Source: Amphiduros pacificus
Lineage: Eukaryota; Annelida; Polychaeta; Phyllodocida; Hesionidae
NCBI GenBank assembly: GCA_949316495.1
Contig: OX439004.1
Coordinates: 55,150,159 to 55,214,158 of the forward strand
DNA: 64,000 nucleotides
Reading direction: 5' to 3'
In this document: positions 13,401 through 25,400 of the stretch, piece after piece
How positions within the stretch are numbered: position 1 is the stretch's first letter
Layout of the letters: each line of letters begins with the position of its first letter
Program-made: the position numbers and the translations under genes
The notes under the pieces: generated by a model
Told to the model about the DNA's origin: nothing
Databases searched by the model: none
What the model saw: the letters and a program-made list of their open reading frames with translations, nothing else

Positions 13401-16400
13401 TTAAAATGCCATGTTTTTAAAATATGTTTATTAGCAAATGGACAATGACTATGTGATGTGACTTTGTGTATTGTCAGGTTCATAGAGGGAGGAGGCTGGG
13501 TGACGTTAAACGAGTGGCTGAATGAGGCCAAGGCCGACCCTAATACGACCTTCCTGCTCGACCTGATGAAGGTCTACCAACAAATGCCAGTCACCGTCAC
13601 ATTGCTCAAGGTCAATCAGTGTGCCAAGACCATCAAATCCCTCTCCAAGACAGACAACGAAGGTAAAATCATCGTCTTTGCAATCAGTTGTAGATTATAG
13701 GACGCAGACAGATTTCAAACAAAAGTATTGGGTGGTGAAAGTTGAACAGGGAATACTCTGAGAATTTAGAAAAAAAAGTACCACAATATAACATCAGTAG
13801 ACAATGACTAAACTAATATTGTAATCAATCTAAATTAAGAATGAATGAGAAAAAAATTGTATAATTTTGTTAAAGTATCAATTCTTTTTTATTTATATCA
13901 CTATAATCTTTTTATTTTCTGTTTGGTTTTATCCATGAACAATCCAATACACTGCATTTGTATTCATTGTAATGTAGTAACTTTAAGCAGGTAGCTGCTG
14001 ATTTTGTGTGTGTTTTGACACAGCTTGGTGTGATTTTGTAGAGGTTAAAGCATTGGCCGTAGAGATTGTTGACAAGTGGATGCAGAAGATCCGAGAGAAC
14101 AAAGGAGATACAAGTGGTGGGTGAACAGCGCCAAGGATTTGTATAAACCTCATATCTTATACCTCATAATTAACAGAAACGATATAGCATGATGAATGAT
14201 AACTGTACTCTTAAATAGATGTGGAATTTTACAAAATCATGTTGTAAAATAAATTTACTAATTCTCTTAAGTAACTTTTGATGAAGGTTTGTATTGTTTT
14301 GTTTAATGTTAGAGAGCAACAATTAAAACAAAATTCCAGGGGTCAAATCCAAGGATAATGTGCTATTGGGGCTTACCTTATTTTTTTTTTCCCATCCAAT
14401 ACCTTTTAGTAATCACCTTTTCTGTCCTCTGTGAGTGTTTGTTAACTCTTTTCCTGTTCGTTCGTTTATCCCCAGAAAGTTATATTATGTAGGGGAATGA
14501 TCCTTTGATCTTTTGGGTTGCTAGGCAACTGACATAATAGGGCATTGGTTAGATCCCATCCTTACACAGCATTCTATAATCTCTTTATTGTTGTTTTCTA
14601 CACTCAGTTCAGCTGCTTATGTGTAAATATACTATACACTGGCATGCCCTAGCTGGAAGACCAAATGACCTACATTTGAACCATCTATACCTCAAATAAC
14701 CTCTGACTTAGTGTTGCCCCCGCCATGGAAACTGTACAATGAAGCCAATAAAAATCTGAGAAGAAATGACAATGTGTACTATACAAGGCTGTATTTAGGC
14801 CACTGTCATGATCCTTGGGTAGGGAGGGGTCTTGATATTTAACAGGGTCTATGAATTAGTGCAGAGTGTAAGTGCACTTAACAGCCTGCTTTACGTCAAC
14901 GTCATTAGGTCAGATATCAACGAATGCAATTTATATATTATTAACTGACTGTAGCCATGTATACTATTATTGTTGACACCACAGATTATTACAGGGGTTT
15001 GTTTTTGTTTTTGTTTTTTTGGTTGTTTTTTTTTTTTTTTTTGGATTGAGGTTTTTAAACAGAATTTGTAGGTGATGTGAGTTAATTGTATGATGGCATT
15101 GAATGTCAGCAGCGATGGCTCTCAGTGCTGACACATAGTTGTTTGTTTGCAGAAAAGAATGGCAGTAGCAGTAAGAAGAAAAAGACCAAAGAGGAACGGA
15201 GAAATGTGGGGAAGTCGCCAGAGAAGGAAATGAAAGGAGTGGATACTGGTTCAAAAGCAGGATCACTGTCCCCATCATCCTCAACTTCTAGTACTAGTGA
15301 AACTAGTAAACCTGAACCTAAACCCAGACCTAAAACTGTGAAGACTGTGCCCACAAAGTTCAGATCTACAGGTAATAACACAGGGCGTCCACCAAGATAT
15401 GGCGCCTTCTATGCATAAGTTTTTATTCCAGCCAGTGCCAGTCACTGAGAACTTTTCACCTCGAGAAAGCAATGCTTGACAACATACACAGTTGGTTGTG
15501 AAAGCTGTGATTTCAGGAGGAATATATATTTGATGGGAGATAGCGAGGATTATTTGGCTGCAGTGAGGAGGAATAGTTGATCTATTCTGTCATCATCCTA
15601 GTGCCGACAGTCTACTGCCTTGAGGAGATTATTGATGTCTGTGATATTCACTGTGATGCTTCATTATGCTGGCCATAATATGCCAATATAGAGCTTTTCT
15701 GACTTCTTTTCATGTACAGTTTTAAATAAAGAAGAGAAGTCTTTAAAATGGTGCTAACGATTGTAACCAGGACATTCTTTACATATATATATTGAATTGA
15801 TGTATACATAAATGTCGAGGGGGAGCGTTTATATTTTTATATGGAGTTTTATTTTAGCATTTTAGTGCTGCATGAAGGGATTACCCACATTTTTAATCCT
15901 TGCTCATTTTAAGTTGAGAGCTTAGATTTGATGAAAATGTTAATTAATGTATGAATAATAACACATTCAATGCTATGTATTGAGTAAAAGAAAAATGTTA
16001 AGTGAAAATAAGATAATTGGAGAGATTGTGATTTAGATATTGGCTGTGGAGGTGTGGTGTGCCATGGTGGCAGTGCGCTGGAGCTCGGGGTGCTGGGGTG
16101 AGAGGTGGGGGCATGGTCCGGGCATTCCGGATACATCAGCCTGGGGTAGTATCTAGAGTCTCCAGGCTCCTGTATCGGACAGTGTGCTTGCCATACTCCA
16201 TCTACTCAGTCTCATCCCCAGATACACAAATCTCACCTGAAATTAGCAACAAATAATAAATGTTTATTTTGGCAGCTTGCATTAGCATTTACTCGTATAT
16301 TTACAAAATTATTGTGGCAAATTATAATGCGTGGAGATTTGAGTAGCAGAGCTCTGGTGACTGGCAGGGAGGGAGTGGCAGCTAGTTGTAATATGTGCCT

Positions 16401-19400
16401 ACTATCTAATCTACCAGGTCTAGAACTCGCAACTCAGTTGCCCCCTAAGAAGAAAGGAACTACAGATAAATCGTCTAATAAACGACTAAGGTAAGTTTTA
16501 GGAATAGATTTATTTGTCTTACTTGTGTGCAAATAAAGAATATTTAATAAAAGAGTTGAAATACTATAAATAAAATTCTCAATATTTGCAATGGGCCTAT
16601 GAACCAATGAATAAAGTGAGAAAGAAGGGGAGAAGTTAAGGAATGGAGTGGTATGGCCAGTGTCTTAATGATTCGATGGCCAGGTAGATGAAGAGTTGGC
16701 TGTAAACATCAGTGCATTTGGCTTGGCCTCAGCAATGGTTATTGGGGGACAATAAAGATGTCAAACACTCGAGGCCAAGCAACATTTACGGTCTTACCTT
16801 CCTATACCAGAACATGTGTCCCTGTATAAAAAAAGTCCATTTCTACTATTCTAATCTTAGTGATGGTATCCCAAAAATAATCCAGTAAATAAATAACTAT
16901 ACATGTTAATAATATATTTATATATGTATCTATACATATGACACAAGTATACACATCCCTCTTCTTAGAGTTTCTATTTTCCGTATTCTCTTGGAGTCCA
17001 CATTGAGGACTAGCAAGTTGTGCACTTATTATTACTACACGTGTAACTTCCCCTATATCATGCCTGGAATGTGATCACAGGCTGTGGCAATATTTCTCGG
17101 TAATTGCCCTCGGATCATCTTGTGACAATCTCGCCATACAAGCATAGTTTTGACAACATTGAAGGTCCCTTTCAATGCCAGCAGATGCCAAGCAAGTGGA
17201 CTGATGTACGTCAAACTATTGTGTCAGACAGGTGCATATGTACTATGGCCATTCAATAAAACAATACATGGAATTGGGGTCTTGTGACTTATTTCTCACA
17301 GTCAGAATATTAAAGCATATCCCTCTTCATGCCACAAAATTATTGTATATCACAAAAAAATGAAATTACTGAGGTGGATAAGTGTAAAATATTATATTTA
17401 TAAAAACAAAAAGTACCAAATAAAAGCTTGAGGATTTAAGAGGGAAGAGTGGTATGCTTGTAGGGTAGATTAGAACAATCCTTACAAAGGTTAATAATTC
17501 AGTGCTATTGGATGAAGTATTCAATGTTAGAAGTTAGAGTGAACAAATACATGTGAAGGGAAATTATTCTATTAACACTAAAAATAAACCCTTGTGTAGT
17601 TTCCTTAAACTGGGTATCTGTCGTAGTAGATAACTGACCACTGGCCGAGGATTTACTTAAGAACTGGGGACGGTGGCAGATTCCTGGTGGTGACCTAAAT
17701 ATCGCCAACAGAACAGCCATATCATACTATTGATGAGTTCATTTTGAAAAACCACTATGTCCTTTTTCTATGAAACTTTTTCACAGAGTTTGATTTTTAA
17801 AACAAAACACTCAAAAGTAGAGGAAAGTGCATGAAATATGAATTGGTACATCTCCAGTTTTCATGATTTTCCAATAAACTTTGCTGGTTTTTGGTGTGAT
17901 TGGAATCCAACATGTCCGAATTTAACATTTTTTAAAGTTATTACATTATTACCTGTATCAAATCTGCAATAATACAAACATGGTCTTTTCCTCCGTGAAT
18001 CTTTAGACCAAACTCCAGGAAACCAACTAAAGATTTCCTTGTTTAATAATTAAGGTGTCCTAGTTACTTCCATGGAAGAAGCAGGTTCATTTTTGCTTTA
18101 TATCTCTCTTTAGATATTTTGATCATGGCCTTAATATTTAAATGACTTAAAAGATATTTAGAAATTCAGTCAGTGCATTCTTTTTTCGTCTCTGCAACCA
18201 TAAATAAAAAACGGCTAATTAAATGAACATTGAAGTCTCCTCAGATTTTTTTTTTTTTCTTTGCCTAGAATCTTTCCTAGTTTATATGTGGTATTCATAG
18301 CAGCACTTCTTCCCAAAGTATAATGGAAATATATTTCCTTCGCAGTTTGAGGCAAACATTTGATCACATGGATGAGAGAATATGTTAGAACTAGTCCTGG
18401 CTGTGACCATATTGTGTCACTTAATTGCATGACCAAATAGATGTTTTGACCAATTAAAAAATACAGTGATAATATGATTTAAAATAAACAATTTGAGATT
18501 GAGACATTGTAGACTAGTTAAATATTCTATTTCTTTAAGATATGCAAGATATCTATTTTGTGTCATTATCTCTGTCTTCCAGATATTGTTACTAATTTTT
18601 TTTTTAATTAATCAAGGAAACAGTCTATATTAATAGAGAAGCCCAAAATCCCCTCCATTTTGAAATAAAATCATTTTTCTCTTGAATATTTATATATTTG
18701 AATGGAAATAGCTATACATACACGAATGGCAGTGATAAAGCCAAACTTCTTGGTCATTCCTTGAGAAAAAAAGATGCTGAAATCTTGGGTTAAAATGATT
18801 CCAAATCTTAAGTTTTTTTGTTTTTTTTTATCCAAAAATATAATTGGTAGTATGGGGGATAAATATTTAGAAAAATAAATTTATTTGTTAAAAAAAATAA
18901 CCAGCCAAAATAAAAAGTCTTTTTTTTTTTATCTTTTCTTTGTCACAAATATCAAGTTATATTGGAATTTATTTGGTGCATTATAGTACTTCAAAGCATG
19001 TAAAGTTCCATGCAATCAAGGAATGATTTGTCTGGGAGTAATTCCAACATTTGCTATTAAGTGTTCACTCATGCATGTTCAAGAATGAGGTCGTGAAGGG
19101 TCATTGCATAACTTCTACAGCATTCAATAATGTATGACCACATTGAAAAGTGCATATATAATAACTTTATATACTTGACCTTGAATTGCAAATAAACAAT
19201 ATTTTTTTGTATTTCCTTCTGGTTTGGTGAAGCTTCATAGAAATGATTAAAAAAAATCTTATTTTTAACTTGATGCTAGATACCAGATACCATCACTGGC
19301 TTTCTCATTTAAGGCCAAGATACAAAAGTCTGTCTCTCATCATCACCAGTTCCAATTTAAAAAAAAAAAGTTTTAAAAAAAAGAAAAACTTTCAGAGCCC

Positions 19401-22400
19401 GCCAGTAATGCATCAGCAAAAAAAAAGTTCAGAAAAGCTGCATGTCTGGGTCTGAGAAAAAGAACAAGAAAACTTGTGTTAAGTGATAAACAAACTATGG
19501 TAGGATGTTTGTATAGCCAAAATATAGAAACTTATAATACCAATCAATTATTAACCTTATTTTAGCTGTGCTGACTTGTCAACATAGCTTTTGCAGTGAG
19601 AAGGGCGAATTTTATGTCATTCTGTCTGTCCGTCACTTTTTTAACTGAAATTACTTGGTGGATTTGTTTTAGATGCAGTGTAATAATGTCAGAAGATGAA
19701 TCCTATCTAGTTTCTATGCCTGGAGATCTGGAACATCCAGTGCCTCATTCCGCTAATCTAAATATAGCCTCAGTTTGAGTCATTTGCTTCACTGACTGCT
19801 CTTGACCTGCACGGCTTGGTAAATATTTCAAATTAACACTTGTAAAGTATTCTGCAAGCAAATGATCACAAGCTTGAAGCATTTGATGATCAGCACGGCT
19901 CTTTGGCCTTTGGTCTGTGTTTGAATAATACCCTCCTCCCAAATGATTAAATATATAAAGAAAAATATAGAGAAAGATGCCAGCCCCTAACCCTGGGCTA
20001 AATAAATTTAATTATCTAATTTGTCTTAAAATATATGGCAATAAAAAACTGTCCAAAGAATTTAGCGCACCTTGCAAAAAATATTTTTTTTTTTTAAGGA
20101 ATAGTACATAAAATGTCTCAATAACTACATATGTTGAATATCAAGTGTGAATCTGAAGCAATACAACCCCACATCCTGGTACATGCTCACACATATATTG
20201 TACTACCATTGGTATTTACTGTAGTCTCTAAATCATACATATTTGTAACTCTTGCCAAGTTTCATGTCATTTTCTTTTACACAAAATCAAATTTCTTATA
20301 AAGTTTAGAATATTATGTTAATGGGGCTAGAAAATTACAGGATCCCAAACTAGTGATTGTTAGAGAATTTTTTTAACCAAACCTGTTTCTCCGTGGTAGC
20401 TGTAGTGTGATCATTTACCATGTTTACGCTCTGCCATTACGAATGACCAGATGTTAGGTGACCTTTACCAATTCTCCAGGTTGGCCACTCCCATTTTCAA
20501 CAGTTGCATACAGAACAGGCATTGTCCTGTGTTTATTGCTAGACAGGTTTTATTTATTATAGATGACATGTGCATTTTTTGTTAATCAATTTGAAAAAAT
20601 TCCATGTAATTGATAAAGATTTCCATACAGATCATTTCTCCTGCTAACCTCTTCTCAGTGAATGGGCAGGAGTATTGTGTGCTCTGCTTAATGGTTTATT
20701 TAATAGGTTACAACACGTACACATTTTGATCCTCACAAACAAGAACATATCTTTAGGCTATTGATTTTTTTTTTAATTTACAAAAATGTGGAGAGAACTT
20801 TTTTTTACTGCACAGTCAAACTTGCAGAATTGTTTTGTCTTTCCTCCTGTAGTTGATAGTGACCTTGACATTCATTTACTATCTTAAAGGTCAGATGTCA
20901 TGCAAAGGGGTTTCTCATGTTTTATAACTGTTTGAATAATAGCAAATTAAATATTCAGCTTTTGCAGTCATTCATATAGATATATACATACATACATATA
21001 TACATATATATATTCACAAAGATTACTACCTATTTAATAGTTTATGAAAAAAACGCACCTCTCCATGAAAATAGGACCTGGACACCTTAAATGCCACTTG
21101 GATGGGTTGATTCCCATATTAATCTCACATCTGCATGCTATTACTTTGAGAATTTTATTTCTTAAAATAGTCTTAACTCGCAGACATGTAATGGCCAACA
21201 AATATCACATTAAGTTCAACTGAGTGTTGTCGGTGTCCTGGTAAAATTTAATCTAATTTAATATTTTAAACTTTAATCTAATTAGAAAGCCCAATGATAG
21301 ATTCAAGCCTATTGCAACATCCAGGTGCACATAACTTCTCATATAAAATACTAGTCCCAATCTCCTACAATGCCACTTTGCATATCTGTTTTGTTGTCTC
21401 CTAGATGCCTTTATTAACAGCTTGTATTATTCACTTAGTCTAAATACTTCTTACTGTCCGCTGCTGGTCGTTAACAGTAATATGCCATGTTTCTCTTAGT
21501 GACTCCTAGTGTGGGTCTGCACCACTTATTATCAAGGAATGCCTGTTGTACAAGATGTTACCATGACAATCATTCATCAAAGATTGGCATTCCTCATAGC
21601 ACATACAGCAGACTCCTGTTCATTCATACAAATGGTTAATTACTTTCACTGTGAAGTAGAGAACTGCAATATTACAAAACAAATTTCCCTTATTTAATTG
21701 ATTATTACACAAGTAGGGCCAATATTTTGTAATTCTTTGTAGTTATTAGAATGAAATGGTGGTAACTTTAGTCCTTGGTATGTTTTAGTTAGTATAATTC
21801 ACAAGTGTGGACAAAGCGTGGCAGATATTGTGAACGAAGTATGAAAGAGGTCCATGTTGCATTGGTTCATATACCCATATTTATGCAAATATTGAGAAGC
21901 AATAAGTAATATTTTGAGTTTGAAATTGTATCCAATCTGAATCATTGATATTGTGACTAATTTGGTGTTGATTTACTTCCAGTAGTAGTAGTATTGGTAA
22001 ATCTGTGCAGCCGCCAGAGAAGAAGTCGCGCCCCAACCTTCCACCAATATCGGCATCTTCACCCTCATCGACGGCACCCTCCACTTCACCCTCCAACACC
22101 TCACCTACCAACAAACCAGGAGGCATTAAGCTCATACCGGCGAGGAAATGTAAGCTCACCTCATTCTATATTTTGTTGTACTATAGATTTTTTTAAATAT
22201 TTTTCTTTAATAATATTTGAGTTATAATGCTGTCAACATGTTCTGTAAGGAAAATACAGCAATTTCAGAACATTGCAATATCTTTTATCATATTTTATTC
22301 TTAAATTATTGTCAGTGTGATCCACATAGTTCCCAGAAATCCATTTTCTCCAAATCTGAAAAGTAAACATTTTTAATTGTTCTCATTCTTTTTTGTTGTT

Positions 22401-25400
22401 GTTTTGTTTTGCACCTTTATTTTATACTTGAATCAAGTTGTGCCTAGTGAAACTTTTTGGGCTTACCGGTAGTATCTATTAACCCTTTTAAAGGGTTTTA
22501 CCTTGTTTTGTATGTTTATCCAGATTCAGGTTATCTAAGTTTGTTTTTATTTTGCAGTAAATGTATATGAAAGTACAGGATTTATGGATGCATTAATAAC
22601 CACACAACCTGCCACAGTGAGGCGGAAAAGGAAACCCTCCAATTCCACCCAGGGGGAGAAGAAGTCCAACACCCCCACCTCTCCACCTCCAGCCAAACAA
22701 CCAGCAGTGCCCTCTGTGAGTCATCCCAAGATTTACTCCACAAAATAGTCGTGTTCTGATTGAGACGAATTTTCTGAGTGTATATTATTAAGTTAACAAA
22801 AATTAAACACTGATTTGATTAGATGAATGAGCATTTATTGAAAAAGAAATAGATTTGGAAAAATTAGTGAAGGATCTGAAATTAAAATAGTGTGTTGTAT
22901 GCTCAAGACAAAAAGACCACATGAAAATGAAATAAAATTACTATGTGATGAATGATGTTTATTTTTCAGTTTTACAAGGACACGATGCAGGAAGAGGAGA
23001 GTAATGTCGAGGAGAATGCAGAAAGTCCCGAGGAAAGCAAACCTGTGAACGGGGAGGTGAAGGATGCAACAGAAAACGGACAAACAGAATCCAAGACAGA
23101 AGAAGGTTTGTTGTTCTATACTAACTACAGAATAGTTAATGTGATTAAGATATTGCCAAACTGGAAGACAGAGTTGTGTCAATGGCACAATATTACAGGA
23201 TTTGAATAGTCTGCCAACATTGTGTAAGATCATGTAAACATATTGTTCCTGAAAATAATAACTGCATTTTTTTTCCTTCGAAAACAAATTATAAGATGTC
23301 TGATGAGACTCCACAGAAAAAAGTTAAGAGCAGTGTTAATTGTGGTAAATATGATAATAAAATAGTTGGAATATATTTGAGATTGAAATGAATGATTATT
23401 CGGAATACGCCACCTTTCAGAGAAGCCAGAGGATGAGGCCGAAGGGGAGAAGGAGGCGGCCGAGCCGTCAGAATCCCCTACCCCAGAAGAGGGCGCTCCT
23501 GAGGGGGGCATGAAGAGGAAGAAAAAGAAGAAGAAAGTGTCGTGGGTGGATGACTCAGTTCTCAGGCGTTTCCACTACTTCGAGCTCGATGAAAATGAAA
23601 GAGGTATGTTCGTCAAATTTCATCTATTTTTTGTTTGTCCTCATGATTTTTAATTCTATTGAATTGAATACCATGTTTATTGGATTATTTTTCTGTCCAA
23701 AATAAAAAGCAAAACAAAAACTGGACTCTTGAGATTAAATCAACCAGAAAGCAGAAATTTGATGTATAGCCTATTTTGTAACTTGCAGTGAATGTGAACC
23801 GAGTGAAGGACTTTGCATCAAGCCTGCAGCAGGAGAGGATGATGGAGAGGAAGACGATGGAGGAGTCAAAGCGTCACGGCGAGAACTCCGGCATCGAGGA
23901 GAAACTCGCGGTCAGTCCCTTCTCTCATCACTGGGCTGTGGTGACATCTGTGTATATCTGTGTGACTTAGTGATCCATAAAGTGGTGGCAAATGATTCAC
24001 CAAATTGTTGAAATGATTTGTGGGATATGTCTTAATTTAGTGTGTATTTGTATTTGCAGTGGAGACGACCGGCCATCATCACTGGCTTAGCAGAATCGTT
24101 ATCTCAGCCGGGCTGCAATAGTACAGAGCGAGACGCCCAGAAGCAGCGAGAGCAAGGCGTGCTGCAGGCACTCTTCTTCTCCAAAGAAATGTAAGTCATC
24201 TCTAGTCACAGTGCTCTCCTTTGCAACAGGCTCACTTTAACACCCTCTCCAATGATGGGATTATTTTTTCTTATTGTACCAAATTTACCATGTGCCTGTT
24301 TTAGACAGGGCATGGTTTTTTGGTCATATAGTCAGAAATGATTTAATTATTCTGAAATTGATGTAGACTTAACTTGTCGTTTTGTTTTCTCAGGATTCCG
24401 GACTCTCCAGCAGAACCAGAACCGGAGGCCAATGTGGAGCCGGTGGAACCCAAGGTCATTCCCCTCACTGACGTAAGTCTCCCCCCGCTGCCGGGCACAG
24501 ACAATAGGCAGAAACTTGCACAATATATTGATCTCTAGAAAAAATATTAGGATTATTTGCTGCTTTATTGGATAGTCGGCCTTTGATGATGTTTTACTGT
24601 AATGTGAACTCCAGTGATTCTCACTAAGTGGTATTTCTGAGGCCTATGTTATTGTACTAGGTAACGTGTGACATGTTTTGTCCATGTTAGCAGCCATAGT
24701 GAGATGGAAGGTGTTTATATTTGCAGGAGACTGGAGCAGCAGCCGAGACTGTTTGTCCAGAATATCCGAAACCCGTCACAGACACACCAGCTCCTCAGAA
24801 AATGCCAAATCAGCAGTTTTCCCTGCCACCAGATGTCGCTCATATCATAGCCAATATGGCAGCAGAGACGCAGCAGAAAAGTGTGGCACCTCAAGGCTCA
24901 CAGCTTCCGCCAAACCTTAACCTTAATGATCCCAAAATCCAGAATATGTTAGCCTCAGTTCTGGTAAGTCCTCAGTATTTCCCTTCTAGCATGGATTGAT
25001 TAGCCCATTTATATTGGTTTGGTCATTCTATGTTTTATGGTCAAATGGGTCATGTTAAACTTGGATGTGAATAAGAATTTGCAACATGAAATACGTCATA
25101 TTCACGCACCTTAAGGCAGAACATAGCATTTCACTATTGTATTAACACGCCCGGAATGTTTCAGGGAGGTGATCCGTCTCATGATGACGAGGTGACTCAG
25201 AAGTTACGCCACCTGGTGGAGACTTCAAAAGGTCAGTTCCCGTCGGCCATGCCACCGAGTCTGCTAGGCCTGCCCACACAGCCCATGATGATGGGACCAG
25301 GACCGGGACCAGGACCAGGACCAATGCGAATGATGGGACCGGGACCCATGGGTATGATGGGACCAAACGGACCGATGATGGGTCCACCGCCTGGTATGAG

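Noticed and set aside
14117-14120. Alternative donor for PPP1R10 coding exon 3, 4 nt downstream
   Set aside because: It would shift the frame into exon 4, while the upstream donor keeps the conserved reading.
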